DNA of 64,000 nt from Acanthochromis polyacanthus (GCF_021347895.1 NC_067113.1:3330251-3394250), one strand, 5' to 3'. Positions 33,983 to 46,246 are shown, counted from the first letter of the stretch. Numbers and translations are program-made. The notes: generated by a model from the letters alone, not told the origin.

Positions 33983-34695
33983 TAGGGCTGGACCCGAATA
34001 TCCGAATATTCGTTCGCTATGGCACTATCCGGATATTAATTTGGTATCCGAATATTCGCTGCCGCCGCCGCTGCCATTGGATGTCACTGGGCGGAAAGAA
34101 TATGCAGCGTTACTGTCTTCCCTCCGCCTTCTGCCTACATCGGCTCATCTCGTCCTGTGATCACATAAACATATACACATATGTCTATAACATGTACACA
34201 TATGTCCATGTGATCACCCCTTCCTCCCCCCAGACGAAAATCTCGGAGCTCGTCTCTTCCCTGCGCCTTCGGCCCATTTCGGCTCATCCCGCCATGTTCT
34301 TCGGCTCATTTCGGCTCCTCCATTCGTGTTTGTAAACACCACCCAAATGGCCGGGTGGCTGCCGAGTCTGAAGCCATGCTTCACTTCGTTGCATAAACAC
34401 GAGACAAGATGCTGAAGACCGGTGTTTGGGAATTCTTCAGTTTAACTAAAGACTAAACAAGGGCAAAATGTGGACCCGGGAGACCAGACGAACGGATCCG
34501 ACTATTCGGGCCGTCTCCGCTGCCGCTGCCGCGCCACCGCACGAACCACATGAACGGATCCGAATATTCGGCCGTCTCAACACCCCACCCCCACCCCCCG
34601 GTCGGACGTTACGGGGCAGAACGAATATCCGGATATTCGTCTTTAATAGGGCCCGAATATTCGGAGGCCAGAAACCACTATTGGGGCCAGCCCTA
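33983..34695. mobile_element. Non-autonomous hAT-like element
   Basis: 713 bp with terminal inverted repeats TAGGGCTGG...CCAGCCCTA and 8-bp flanks TTGCCTAG / TAGCCTAG (7 of 8 identical). Inner ends are rich in CCGAATATTCG and ATCCGGATAT palindromes on both sides. No transposase ORF. Confidence 0.75.
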
Positions 34696-35059
34696 TAGCC
34701 TAGTAGTGTGCACAATAATTTTGCTGAATTTTTGTAGTTGGTATTTTACCTGACACTTTAATGTTGTTATCTAACACAGGTAGACTTTATAGTATAATAA
34801 AGTGGGTGGAATCAGCTGGCTGTAAGGGGTAGAGGAGGCCAGAAAGATTAGTTTGTATGAGAAAATTGTTTCAGAAATTCCGTTCAAAGTCCTGGAAATT
34901 GGATGATTTTTATCCTTGAATATCCTGGAAAAGTCCTGGAATTTAGTTTTCAATTTTCAGTGGGAACCCTGACTTACTAAAATTACTTGCTTAAGTTCTT
35001 TGTATTTTTATTTATTTCATACTTTATCTTTAGATCTTTCTTTTTTTTCTGTTCTTTTA
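34696..35059. other. Fish intergenic DNA with a possible transposon end
   Basis: No gene. CAGTGGGAACCCTG at about 34,960-34,974 with preceding GTCCTGGAAAA-type words resembles the end of a hAT-type element; a partner end was not found. Confidence 0.35.
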
Positions 35060-35160
35060 AGCTGAATTTGAATGTTTTATGCACAATGTAAAGCACTTTG
35101 ATTTGCTTTTATAAATGACTGAGTTCTATACAAATAAACTTGCTTTGCCTTAAAATCAAA
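35060..35160 (+). mobile_element. LINE 3' tail (L2/Rex1-like)
   Basis: The sequence from TGTAAAGCACTTTGATTTGC to ACAAATAAACTTGCTTTGCC is the typical 3' end of L2-like LINEs and derived SINEs in teleosts. The 5' part is missing. Confidence 0.6.
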
Positions 35161-36889
35161 CACTAACACTAAATTAATGTGGTACTATGATGAAGCTATT
35201 TTTTAAACAAACTATTTAAAGCTAGGGGTAAACAAAGGATAAACTTTTCTTTCTAGACTTTCACAATTTACTATCTGCTGTCTTTCATCTTAGTTGTGTT
35301 CACATGCATCGTTCTACCAGTTTGGTTTTTATTTCTGACCATATCTATCTGATCTCCTCATCCTCCTATTCTCTACTTGCCTTCCTCTCACCAGATCTCA
35401 TAACTATTCTCATTACAGTTAAGTCACAGTGAATTTCTTCAGCTCTGCATCTCTCTCTCTCAGTCCTCACCCCCCTAAAGCTTATTTTTCAATCTCTTCC
35501 AGTCACTTTCTGCTGCTTTATCTCCTTCTCTCCTCCTGAAAAAGTAATCTATTTGGTTCTGAATTGAGTGCTGAGCCCCGATATGCGCTTGGCCAGTGAC
35601 AGACAAGTTCACGAGCAGGTTACTAGCCTGAAGCTAACCTCATGCAGCTGCTCACCTGTTGCAATCGTCGCCGCACACACATGCACTCCGTTGCTCGTTC
35701 TTTTTCTGACCCTTTCAGTCACACATACGGACACTCACGCAAACTGAGCCTGAAGAGGGCCATGTCCTCGTGATGAGGCTGCTGCTGGCAATGTGTCTGA
35801 GAGGGTGAAATGCCTGTTACTGACTGAAGGTGTTTTGGGACGGGGCTGTGTGCCGACATGACAGATTGTTAGTAAAATTAAATTTCTCAAGGCGAAGACC
35901 ACAACCTGATGTGACTCCAGTTGCATTACTAAAAAGAAAAAGGCTTGTTTGAATGAACTGAAGCTGGACAGACAATGGGGGAGAATTGGCCCTAAGTTGA
36001 TTTGGTGGTAGGAGATTAAAGAACTTTTTGTTTTGGCTTTAGAGCAAAAAAGCAAAGAGCCCAATTAGAAACCTGGTTTGAGAGACAGGCGAACAGATGG
36101 AGAGAAAAAAATGAGGGAGATGGAGCTCAGAAGTAGGCAGTGTCATTATATTAAGAGCACATATAAAGAGTATACCTCAGGTGCAGGTAAATTATTATTT
36201 TTGTATCACACCTTTGAACAGAGAAATCATGTTGGTGTGGTTTAGGAGGATTTTCTTTTGTGTGAGAGAGCAGCCTTGTGCTGCAAAGACACCTTAAAGG
36301 ATTACTTAGACATTGGGGTAAACTTGCGAACTATAGCAGAGTTTCTTCTCTACAAAGAACAGAAAACAGTAACAGTTTTGTGAGCAAGTGACCCCAGGAC
36401 ATTGTCTGGCATCTGTTATATATTTAGCTTCTGTAGTTATAATGGCAGGAGCAAAATAGGACCTATGGGGTATGGAATGCAGCAAGAATCGAATTGGCCA
36501 AGATTTGAAACATAAAGATTACAGTTATTTGATATGCACCCCTCTGGTATGTTCCAGAGAGGGACTGAGCAATTACTTTAACAAGCCGCAATTTTGCAGT
36601 TTCAATGTCCATAGCACATTGTACACCAAAAATGTATTTTCCCCATTGAAATCCTTGTAAAAGGAGCAGATGTACAATGTGAGTATATTTTCACAAGCAT
36701 GTTAGAATGATTCCTTTTATTATCAGAGGTCTTGGATACACTCAGCTGGCCTGACTGAAGAGGGATGCTAATGCTCTATCCCAAGAAGGTGGAAACATGA
36801 ACAAATAAAGCTGATGTTTTCCAAAAAACACTAATGAATGTTTCACCATCCATGAGCTGCAAAGCTCAAAATTTGTGATTTCATCTGCT
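35161..36889. other. Fish intergenic DNA, no recognised feature
   Basis: CpG-poor sequence with only short chance ORFs. I recognise no gene or repeat here with confidence. Confidence 0.6.
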
Positions 36890-37185
36890 TTGCTAACCTC
36901 ACCTATCATGTATGGTTGTGAGCTCTGGGTAGTGACCTAACAAGATTGTGGATACAGGCAGCCGAAATAAGTTTTCTCTGTCTGTGGACTCACACTCAGG
37001 GTAAGAGCAGACATTCAGGAGCAGACATTTAGGAGGATCTCAAAGCAGATTGCTGCTCCTACAATTTGAAAGGAAACAACTGAGGTGGTTTGGGCATCCA
37101 ACCAGGATCCCAAGTAAGGTTTTCCAGATGCATCCAACTAGGAAGAGACCATGGGACAGACACTGACTATGCTAAAGGCAATCTA
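36890..37185 (+). mobile_element. LINE reverse-transcriptase C-terminal remnant
   Basis: The + strand carries decayed coding for the familiar fish LINE C-terminal region (TATGGTTGTGAGCTCTGGGT ... GAGGTGGTTTGGGCATCCAA ... AGGAAGAGACCATGGGACAG), with several frame breaks. 5'- and 3'-truncated. Confidence 0.55.
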
Positions 37186-37815
37186 CTGTTGAGACTATGG
37201 TTGTCTTATTATGAAATATGACCACATTAGGTCGGAATTCTGAACAGTTTTATTACTGTGACCACAAAACACTGTTAACCTTAAAGTAGTAATTTTAACC
37301 TAAATAATGATCTTGTAAACCTTACCAAGCTGTCTTTGCAATGGTTAAGATTTAGTTTCAGTTTCGGTACAATGTTGCACCATGAATTGATTTGAAAGTA
37401 ACATGTGAATGATGTAGTCATCCAAATAAAAAAGAAATGGCTGGGGTCATAAATGACCCCAGCCATATAATTATATTTGCCATTTTTATATCTTTTATCC
37501 AAAAAATGTTTCCTACCATAAATTTGTCAATCTACTTGTCCTATAGCTGCTCATAGTTTTTTGTAGAGATCGGCCAACTGGTGTGACAAGGATAATGGAA
37601 ACTTGTCTGGGGTCACTTATGACCCCAAAAAGATGTATAGGTTTTTCGCTATTGTAGGCCTTAGTTTTATTTATTTATTTATTTCTACCTCTAATCGCTA
37701 TATTTCAGTGTTTTGCAGTGCACTATAGCTGGCAGACCTACATTTTTAGCCACAGCTGTCCTGGGGCAGACTGACTGGCTGCCAATCCACTCCTACAACC
37801 CCTCTGACCACCACC

Positions 37816-38704
37816 AACTGTTAGGATTCTGGTTTGAGCTCATGTGCAAGGAATGAGACTGGGACAACTGTGACTGCGTTTAAGAAGGGCTTTAATGCCA
37901 GAAAGAGTTTACAACAGATATGATTAGAAAACTGTAGGCTAACGGCTAGGCGACAACTACGGTGGCCGAAACTACTTCAACTGACGGTGCTTCTAACTGA
38001 GAACCAAGCCTAAAGGACCAGGAAAAAACTACTTAGTGGTTTACAAAAAGCGAAGCCAAAAGGGCTTGGATTACTAACTCAAAAGTTAACAAAAGGCGAA
38101 GCCAAAAGGGCTGAGGAGCTCACTCTGAACTGTGTACGCTTGTGCCGACAGGCTAGAAACCTGACTCCTTTGTGCCGGGGAATCCTCTTTGATTCTAACA
38201 GGTAATCTGAGTCTTTTTCGAAGGAGACGCTCGAACCGGGGCGCCGGCTGGCGAATTTCTCTGGAAGGAGATGCGGAAGAAAGGGCGGCGGTGTCCGTCA
38301 TGGAATGCGCAAAGCTGGCGTGTAGTATGCTCTCTGTGGGTCTTGGCAGGGGTATGCTGGTGAGGGTTGGGTTGTCCAAGCAGCAGGCAGCAGGTGCAGG
38401 AACTGTAGCATAGGAGAAAACGGCGTTACAGGAAGCAAACAAAGACAGAAACTGTAGGCTATGACGGCTGAGTAATTACTGACGTAGTGTCACGATCCAG
38501 CGCCGGAGTGTGTGTGGCGTCTATTCTTGAAGGATGAGAAGGCAGCGCCGATTGGTTTAGGAACACCTGTCGTCAGGGATCCAATCAGCTGATTGCAAGT
38601 GTCCACAGCTGAGAGTAGCCACACACAGAGCACCACCTAAACACAGAGGAGGGAAGGAAAGGGGGCGGGGGCACTAGGCAGAGCCGCCAGTGGCTGGCCT
38701 GACA
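37816..38704. mobile_element. Solo LTR
   Basis: 889 bp beginning TGTTAGGATTCTGG and ending GGCTGGCCTGACA (TG...CA, with short inverted ends TGTTAGG/CCTGACA), flanked by an exact 5-bp duplication CCAAC at 37,811-37,815 and 38,705-38,709. No internal coding sequence, so a recombined solo LTR. Contains a tandemly related pair of GCGAAGCCAAAAGGGCT words near 38,049 and 38,095. Confidence 0.65.
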
Positions 38705-38761
38705 CCAACATTACACAGTATACACATTCATACACCAGTGTAAGTGGCAGCACTGGAGGTA

Positions 38762-39320
38762 CAACCCGGTCTCACGGGGATTCGTGAAACTGTCACGTAA
38801 GTTTTAGTTTCGGTTTCGTGCGCACCAACACGATTTCGTCATGTTTTTCGTGCCGCTCACCACGAAATGTTTTTCGCTGTGGTAATCACATCTGAAAGTG
38901 GTTTATACCGGCGGATTCATGACGATCTAAGCTGTCCATCGGCGTATACTGCTTGTGTGATCGCGTTTGCGGCTGCCGGCCGCCGGACATTCTTGAAATT
39001 CCTATGCAAATTGGTAAGTGTACCACCGGCTTATGGCTAGGTTATGGTTAGGTTATGGTTAGGATTATGGTTAGGGTTATGTTTAGGGACGATGTCATGC
39101 AAAATATAGCGTTGGATTCGCCGCGGTTTTACTTTAAAAATATAATATACACATTCTTTTGAAATACGTTCTGAGTGGCACGAAAAGTCCGCCGTTTAAA
39201 ATACATTGGTGTGCATTTCGTGGTGAGCGGCACGAAAAACATGACGAAATCGTGTTGGTGCGCACGAAACCGAAACAAAAATTTACGTGACAGTTTCACG
39301 AATCCTCGTGAGATCGGGCT
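38762..39320. mobile_element. Second copy of the hAT-type MITE found in the viral nuclease gene
   Basis: 559 bp with the same terminal inverted repeats, the same telomere-like GGTTATGG runs and near-identical interior as 21,993-22,540. Flanks TGGAGGTA (38,754-38,761) and GGGAGGTA (39,321-39,328) match in 7 of 8 bases. It lies in fish repeat DNA, outside the virus. Confidence 0.9.
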
Positions 39321-40438
39321 GGGAGGTAAGGTGGGTAAAGTGTCTTGCATTGGACGAACGGCTCTGCCACCTGAGCCACAGCCGCCCCAAATCTAAATAC
39401 TTCTCTGCATGTTACATTGCACACATACAGACACGATGTTTGTGTAGATTTTGTTTTTATGTGCTTTTGATTTACTATTGAGGAAACAAAAGGAATAAAG
39501 TTTTAAAAGAAGTGGCTGACAAAGCGAGTCTAAATAAATGTTATTGCAATCTTACAATGCATCATATAGTTCATATGGTTTTACTTTAGCTCTCAGTCAA
39601 AATGATTAAAATCCATGAATAATTACAGAAGGTTATTTTAGAATATCCATCTTAAAATGCAATGGAGTGGAATAGGTAAGAAAGCACAAAAAAGGGCACT
39701 AAAGTAGACATATTTCTATGTAAAATATAGTGGGGTCATAAATGATCCCAGTCGGTCATTTTAGTTCGCTAAAATAGGTTGGCCGCTTGAGGGTTAAACA
39801 TGAGTTCAAACCAATGACCCATAAGCCTCCCCTTTTGTTGTCATTTTCATAATTGTATGAATGACATGTTTACTGTCTAAAATGAGCCAGAACGTAACTT
39901 TTCTCTCATTTAGTGGATGTATCAGAGGTTATGCCCAATCAGCAGTGATGAGTATATAAATCCTGCTGTATTAAAAAGGTTGGACATACAACATATAATA
40001 TGATCCTGTATAATAAGGACACAGGAGTTCTGTAAAACAGTTGTATTCAGACATTAGCAAGCTCTTCCCCAACCCGTAGGTGCAAAGCATCATGACGTGC
40101 AGTCCAATAGTCCTACTACTACACCTCCTCCTTTTAGCTAAAGTCAAAGTCATTTTAAAGCAGACAGGAATAATGTTTCTGACAGATAATATGAACACTA
40201 AAGTGCTGCATACTCATTTCAACATTTCAGAGTATTGTAACATTTCTCTGTGTTTCTGTTTGTTTATAACAAATGGAAACTGTTTTAAGTGATGCAATAA
40301 ACAGCATCTTAAACATTTGTTTTGTCATTTAAATGAACATGTGTCCTGTAGTTCACCAACCTAATCTATCAGGTGGTCTTACAACTCGACCAGACCTTGT
40401 GACAGAGCCTGTAGGTCTAAGTTGAATCCTGTTTCTCC

Positions 40439-41368
40439 TTAGAAAACCTCTCTCAGTCTCTGCCACATAAGATCGGGGGTACTGGCCGGTCTAACTACTG
40501 CTCCTGTAGTTCCTTCTGTAGTAATCCAAACCTTCTGTTCTGGTGTTAGTTTTGGAAGTGGTCTGGTGCGGTGTCTCTGGTTGTAGTATTTTGCCTGCTC
40601 ACGCCTCCCCTCCTCATCCTTCTTTCGAAAAGCTTGCAAGTCCGACCACTTCGGCTCCAACTTGGCCGGAGGTTGGGGAAGAGAGGTGCGCAGGTTTCTC
40701 CCCATTAGCAGCTGAGCTAGCGAGAACCCATGTTCCAGCAGGGCGGCTCTGTACACCAGCAGTGCCCTACTGAAGTCACTGTTCCTTTTCCACAAGTCCT
40801 TGATGGTGTGAACAGCGCGCTCAGCCTCTCCGTTAGCCTGGGGGTACCTGGGGCTGAACTGGTACTTTTTTGCAAACTGTTTGAACTGTTTTGATGAAAA
40901 CTGCGGGCCATTATCTGATACCACAGTCTCTGCAGTTCGGTATCTAGCAAAGTCCTCTTTGACAGCTCTGATAGTGACCTCCGCTGACGTGTATTTGAGT
41001 TGTGCTACTGCAATATATCTTGAGAAAAAGTCAATGACCAAAAGGTACTGTTTCTTTGACCACTCAAATCGATCCATGCCCACCTTCTGCCATGGGCGGT
41101 CTGGAAGTGGAGTGGGCAACACTGGTTCACGGTTCTGTATTCTGGATTTTTGACATGTTTCACATTTGTCCACTATTTGGCCTATCTGTGCTGGGATGCT
41201 GGGCCCCCAGACTGATTCGTTAGCTCGAGCCCTGCATTTTGAGATCCCTTGATGGCCTTCATGCAGACGCTGCAGCACGTCACCTCTCAGAGATGGTGGT
41301 ATCAGTCTTTCTCCTTTCATGAGAAGATCATGAGCAACATGGAAATCCATCCTGTGCTGCCAGTACAC
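40439..41368 (-). CDS. Integrase domain of the gypsy-like element
   Basis: A 309-codon open stretch. It shows an HHCC zinc-binding region (HEGHQGISKCRAR ... CETCQ), then the DDE catalytic core: LVIDFFSRY, VVSDNGPQFSS and PQANGEAERAV, with all three acids kept. Integrase joins the cDNA to the chromosome. The C-terminal part ends near the 3' LTR. As the rest of the polyprotein is broken, this is a remnant. Confidence 0.8.
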   Translation of the reverse strand: MYWQHRMDFHVAHDLLMKGERLIPPSLRGDVLQRLHEGHQGISKCRARANESVWGPSIPAQIGQIVDKCETCQKSRIQNREPVLPTPLPDRPWQKVGMDRFEWSKKQYLLVIDFFSRYIAVAQLKYTSAEVTIRAVKEDFARYRTAETVVSDNGPQFSSKQFKQFAKKYQFSPRYPQANGEAERAVHTIKDLWKRNSDFSRALLVYRAALLEHGFSLAQLLMGRNLRTSLPQPPAKLEPKWSDLQAFRKKDEEGRREQAKYYNQRHRTRPLPKLTPEQKVWITTEGTTGAVVRPASTPDLMWQRLREVF

Positions 41369-41399
41369 TTTGATATCTGCCTACATTTGTCTGGCCAAC

Positions 41400-41900
41400 C
41401 TGCTAAACAATAGTCTTTCACTTTTTACACAGTTCATCTTTTTCCTGTGCTGACTTTATCTCCTCCAGCCTCTTCTCTGTGGCTGGGAGACAGGATACAA
41501 CAGAGTCCACAAAAACCTCTTTCACCAACTGAAGTTCATCTGCAGAGGACAGATCCCTGACTAGAGTGTGTGACAGGGTGTCGACGGTGATGAGGTTTTT
41601 GCCTGGAACATGGATGATTTCAAATGAGAAACGCAGCAGCCTAAGCCGAAACCTTAGGATGCATGGAGGAAGGTCATCCAAGCTTCTTGTGCTCAAAAGA
41701 GGGACCAGGGGTTTGTGGTCTGTGATCAGCATGAACTGTAGTCCCATGAGATAAGAAGAAACTCTTTCACATGCCCATGTGACTGCCAGTGCTTCCTTTT
41801 CTGTTTGTGCATAGCGCCTCTCAGTGTCTGTGAGCCCTCTTGAAATGTATGTTACTGGTCGCCATCTGACTGCTTCTGTGTAAATACAGCTCCAACACCG
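41400..41900 (-). pseudogene. RNase H-like region of the gypsy-like element
   Basis: Reads MGLQFMLITDHKPLVPLL and DTLSHTLV-type words typical of the gypsy RNase H and its link to integrase. A stop and shift at about 41,380-41,420 separate it from the integrase frame, and it is cut by the LINE insertion on its N-terminal side. Confidence 0.65.
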
Positions 41901-41929
41901 TACGGCGATGCATCTGCAGCAACTCTTGT

Positions 41930-42620
41930 GTCTGCTGTGTTGGAATACTGAGCAAGCACTTCAGGAGAGCTTAGTCATTGGTCCTGAGCGCCAGAGAGAG
42001 AAACTTTTACCAAAACTAAAGGATTTTAAATCATCACAATCTGTTAAAAACTTGGGTGTAATCTTTGACTCTGAGCTTTCTTTAATTCTGCATATTAAAA
42101 ACATAACAAAATTGTTTTTTACCATCTTAAGAATATAGCCAGAGTCCGCCCGTTTCTCTCTCAGGTGAGCACAGAGGTGCTGAAGCATGCTTTAATATCT
42201 TGTCGTTTGGATTACTGTAATGCCCTGCTCTCTGGTCTTCCCAAAAAAAAGTATATCGAATCTTCAATTATTACAAAATTCAACCGCACGAGTGCTGACG
42301 AGGACCAGAGGGCGGGAGCATATTACACCAGTTTTAAAATTGCTGCATTGGCTTCCCGTGTGCTTCAGGATAAATTTTAAGGTTCTTTTATTAGTTTATA
42401 AATGTTTTGATGGTCTTGGGCCTTCTTATTTATCAGACTTACTTTTACCATATCAACCCTCTCGAGCCCTGAGGTCCTCTGGCGCGGGTCTTTTATCTAT
42501 ACCAACAGTTAGATCTAAAACACACAGGGAGGCGGCATTCGGTTTGGCTCCTGTTCTAGTTCTATATGGTAAGGCTCTTTCAGCTTGCCTAAACCCTGAA
42601 ACACATCTCTGTACGCTGTT
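41930..42620 (+). mobile_element. 5'-truncated LINE (L2/Rex1-like) inserted in the gypsy element
   Basis: The + strand carries the C-terminal reverse-transcriptase region of this LINE type, in broken frames: SVKNLGVIFDSELSL, LISCRLDYCNALLSGLP, VLLLVYKCFDGLGPSYLSDL. It lies opposite in direction to the gypsy element and takes the place of its reverse transcriptase. Confidence 0.75.
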
Positions 42621-42959
42621 TTAAAATCTGTCTCACTTTCTTTGACTGTGTCCACTCTGTACACTAACTCCAATGCCTCACAGGCTGGTCTGCTTAAGAG
42701 TGGTTGCACAAGGCCTGACACTAAATAGACATCTTGCGACGTACTTTGTCCTTTCGCTTCTAACTGTGCCCCAAAGCAGCCCTTAACTTTGAGAGAGTGG
42801 TTGCCCAGGCCTTAAAAGTTTCTTTGTGGGTTTCTGCAGCCTGCCGTCTCTTTCGCGTCTGTACAGTTTCTCTGGAATAGACGTAGCATCTACCTCTGTG
42901 TCAAGTTTAAACTCTACTTTTGTCCCATTCAGTGTAACCTTTTCAATCCAGGGTTCTGA

Positions 42960-43500
42960 CCTATGTGCCTATTTCTCCCAAGAAGACACATTCCTCACTG
43001 TCTGTGTCATCTTGGTTTTCTGTGACTTTCCTTAATCCTGCAACTTCACTACTGCGACAGACTACAGCAAAATGTCCATTTTTCTGACATTTTCTACACT
43101 GTACCTCCCCAGCTGGGCAGTCCTTCCATGAATGTTTGTGCTTACAACCACAGCGGCCGCTCTCTTTTCCAAACTGCTTAACTGGTTTTTGTCCCTTCTT
43201 CAACTGTTGCCATGTTTGAGTCTTTTTCTTTTTTCATGTTCAGTGTCTTGTCTTCTGCAGAGCTGCTGTGTAGTATTGTTTGTTGCTTCTTTACAATTTC
43301 ACTCTGTCTGGCTTTTTGTATGGCTTTAGGAAGTGTTAACTCTGAGACCATTTGTAGCTGTTTTGACAGTCTTTTGTCCTTTATTCCAACTACAATTCTG
43401 TCCCTTATGAGTTCCTCTTTAAGCACTCCAAATCCACAGTTTTCTGCAAGTTTGTGTACAGCTGTAATGAATATGTCTACACTCTCACCGTCCTGTTAAC
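42960..43500 (-). pseudogene. Gag zinc knuckle and flanking Gag of the gypsy-like element
   Basis: Minus-strand CPAGEVQCRKCQKNGHFAVV contains a CX2CX4HX4C nucleocapsid knuckle; the preceding Lys-rich and helical Gag sequence continues toward 43,500 and, beyond the hAT insertion, to the Gag start at 45,260. Confidence 0.7.
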
Positions 43501-43656
43501 GTCTGGAATTAAACTGTGCTCTCTCAAAGATCACATTATGTTTTCCCACATAGTGCTTGTCAAACGCTGTTTTGACAGCTTCATATTTCTTTTTGTCTTC
43601 AGCAGTTAATGGCAAAACTGCTAAAATGTCATCAGCAGCATCTCCCATTGCATACA

Positions 43657-45017
43657 TAGGGCTGGGTATCAATCTAAAAGTTTCGATACCGGTACCAATT
43701 CCGATACCTTCACTTCGATACCGGTTCCTAAACGATACTTTTTTCGATACCAGTTTTACAATATATACTCTAACAGAATGAAAATTGCATTACACATTAC
43801 TTTTCACATCTTGAGTTTAATTTTCCAGTGATTTCCAGTGCAAAAGAACATTTGCAAGCAATGTACAGTTCAGTACATTCTGAGCCACCTTCGACCCCGG
43901 ACCCTTCCTGGCCGACCCGGAGCCGGTCGCGGCGCACCGCCGCGGAGGAAATGCGCCAGGCGGGGGACGGCCCGCACGCGGTGAGAGGTCCCGCGAGGGG
44001 ATCCTCCCGCACCGAGCGGCCGCCCCTGGCCCGCCGAGTTGAATCTCCCGGGCGGACTGCGCGGACCCCACCCGTTTACCTCTTAACGGTTTCACACCCT
44101 CTTGAACTCTCTCTTCAAAGTTCTTGTCAACTTTCCCTTAAGGTACTTGTCGACTATCGGTCTCGTGCCGGTATTTAGCCTTAGATGGAGTTTACCACCC
44201 GCTTTGGCATATACTGCACCGCGCACTATTGGCGTCTGTGGCGATGGGCGTGGGAGAGCTCAGCTGCAGAGGGGAGAGGTGTGGAGGAGAGTGTGTGGAA
44301 CCAGCGTCAGGTTAATTAGCGCAGCTGGCACCAATTAGACTCACCTGATTCTCTCGGCAGTAACAGACTGAAGCAGAGGACAAAAGACAGACGGACAGAG
44401 AGGACGGGGGAACGGACGAGCGGAGGACAGCGGACAGGACGAGGTCCGGTGGAGCGGGCAGCTTATCGAACGAGATCCTGTGGAGATCCGGCTGACGCTG
44501 AGACTGTTTACCGGAGGAGAACCGGCGGAGAGCCGGCGGACGTTGAGACTGTTTACCGGACGAGGTCCGGTGTAGCGCCGGGCAAGGAAGAGAGACTGTT
44601 TTATTTACATTGAGACGGTGTGGTGAATAAAAGACTTTGTCTGCATTGGCCGAACTGCCGTGGTTATTGTGCTGAGCAGAGCCGCAGACAGGTTCTCCTG
44701 TTACAGCGTCCATTTTACAAAAGTAGAGCCACGTTTTAGACCTCAGAGGCATCTTTTCCCACTTCGACGACATGCTAAACAACTGCAGCAAATTCAATGT
44801 ACGTAACGTGAAACCTGTCTGTGAACGGGCAGCATGCTTTTTTCCGGCTTGCCGCAATCACGTGTAATGTTACAGCCAATCACAGGTTTGCTTTATCATA
44901 ATCACGTGATAAGTACCGGAACATGGAACCGAAAGACGAGGCTTATTTCGATACTCATTAGTACCGAAACATTTCGGTCGGTGCCATTAAAGAACCGAAG
45001 TTCGGTACTCAGCCCTA
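43657..45017. mobile_element. Non-autonomous hAT-like element nested in Gag
   Basis: 1361 bp with inverted ends TAGGGCTGGGTA...GGTACTCAGCCCTA and an exact 8-bp duplication TGCATACA at 43,649-43,656 and 45,018-45,025. The inner ends repeat CGATACCGG/CGGTACC words. It interrupts the Gag frame of the gypsy element. The interior is GC-rich in two patches and carries no convincing transposase. Confidence 0.85.
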
Positions 45018-45260
45018 TGCATACAACAGTGAATTTACCTGATATTCCTCTGTTTTACTGTCCAAAGTTGTTGCAATGGGAAACCTTTCAAATCTTCTGA
45101 TCCACTTTGGCCATTCTGCCAGACATGAAAAGTCAAAAAGCTCTGGGGGAATTACCTGCACATTGGTCGCCATCTCTGTTGCTGAATCCCTTGTCTCTTC
45201 ACGTTCATATTCTGAACTCTCTGTACTTCTCCCTCCACCGCCGACATCGTAGCTACGCAC
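45018..45260 (-). pseudogene. N-terminal Gag of the gypsy-like element
   Basis: Minus-strand frame from 45,260 (MRSYDVGGGGRSTESS ... AEWPKWIRRFERF), the usual Gag start of this element type, cut at 45,018 by the hAT element. Confidence 0.6.
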
Positions 45261-45546
45261 CTACAGCTAGCAGCTAGCGCCGAAAAAACGATCTGCCGAC
45301 CTCATTTTCCCGGTCATTGCCAGTCATTTCCGGTCGAAAACTTCTTCCGCAATTAATTTGTACTGTACTGCATCTGAAAATATCGCGGAGACTTTCAGTT
45401 CGCCACTTCTGACACCATGTACAATAAGGACACAGGACGCAGTAGAGTTCTGTCAGGACAATTGTATTCAGACATTAGCAAGCTCTCCCCACACCTGTAG
45501 GTGCAAAGCATCATGGGACGTGTAGTCCAATAGTCCGATTACTACA

Positions 45547-46246
45547 AATCCCAGTAAAGTTCAGTACAAATAAATGAACTGATGATTGGTGGATGTAACA
45601 ACTGAATGTATTAGAAGACATGTTTGTGATAAGTATTGCATAGTAAAAATTGAATACATTGGATAAACTAATAATTTTTCAAATGTAAATCCATCTCCAG
45701 TTGTTGATTCAACCACTAAAAACTAATCTATATTTATCAACAAAAAAAAATTCCCATTAAAATAATTCATTCCTGAATGCTTTTTTTCCCTAGAATGTAC
45801 AGATCTATGAAGTCCATGTCTATTGGCAAGTTGTAACATTAATATTAAAATTGTAAAGAAGAGTACTGATACAGAAAGTCTCACTCTGCAAGTTGATGTG
45901 ATTGGTTTTTAGGTTTTGAGTTATTGTATGTGCATTCAAATATTATAACACAGCTGATTGAATGATCACCTTCACTGCTCCCATTTCTGTAACATGGAGC
46001 CCTTTGGAACACGTTAGTGCATTAAATCCTCAAGCTTCACTCAGCCTACACATTCTTACTGCACCACTCAAGTCTTCAGCTCCTGCACCATTAAATCTGT
46101 CTCTTGCTGGACCATCACCTGCCTCTGCTCCAAAGTGAGCACTAGTTTCAAACCCCAAACCCAAACCCAATTTTAGAGTTGATATATTTCTATATAAATT
46201 TGTGATGCAGATATCAAGTCAGGGGTGCACATTGTAATCTTACTTC
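45547..46246. other. Fish intergenic DNA, no recognised feature
   Basis: AT-rich, CpG-poor; only chance ORFs. Confidence 0.6.

Larger units (their letters stand above)
37279..39793. mobile_element. Possible piggyBac-like non-autonomous element bracketed by TTAA
   Basis: TTAA at 37,275-37,278 is followed by CCTTAAAG and TTAA at 39,794-39,797 is preceded by GCTTGAGGG; reversed, the latter reads CCCTCAAGC. The imperfect ends and TTAA flanks fit piggyBac-type elements. GGGGTCATAAATGACCCC palindromes, frequent in fish piggyBac-like ends, occur at 37,438-37,465 and, altered, at 37,609 and 39,732. The candidate contains a solo LTR and a hAT MITE. No transposase ORF. Confidence 0.4.
40007..45546 (-). 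mobile_element. Ty3/gypsy-like LTR retrotransposon, degenerate, with nested insertions
   Basis: LTRs at 40,007-40,123 and 45,418-45,546 share long stretches (TTGTATTCAGACATTAGCAA, GTAGGTGCAAAGCATCATG) and have TG...CA ends on the minus strand. A primer-binding-like TGGTGTCAGAAGTGGC lies directly inside the 5' LTR (45,417-45,402, -) and a polypurine tract AAAAGGAGGAGG directly before the 3' LTR (40,135-40,124, -). Flanks GATCC and AATCC match in 4 of 5. Inside, on -, are Gag start, zinc knuckle, RNase H and integrase. Most of the reverse transcriptase is missing, replaced by a LINE fragment. Confidence 0.8.
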
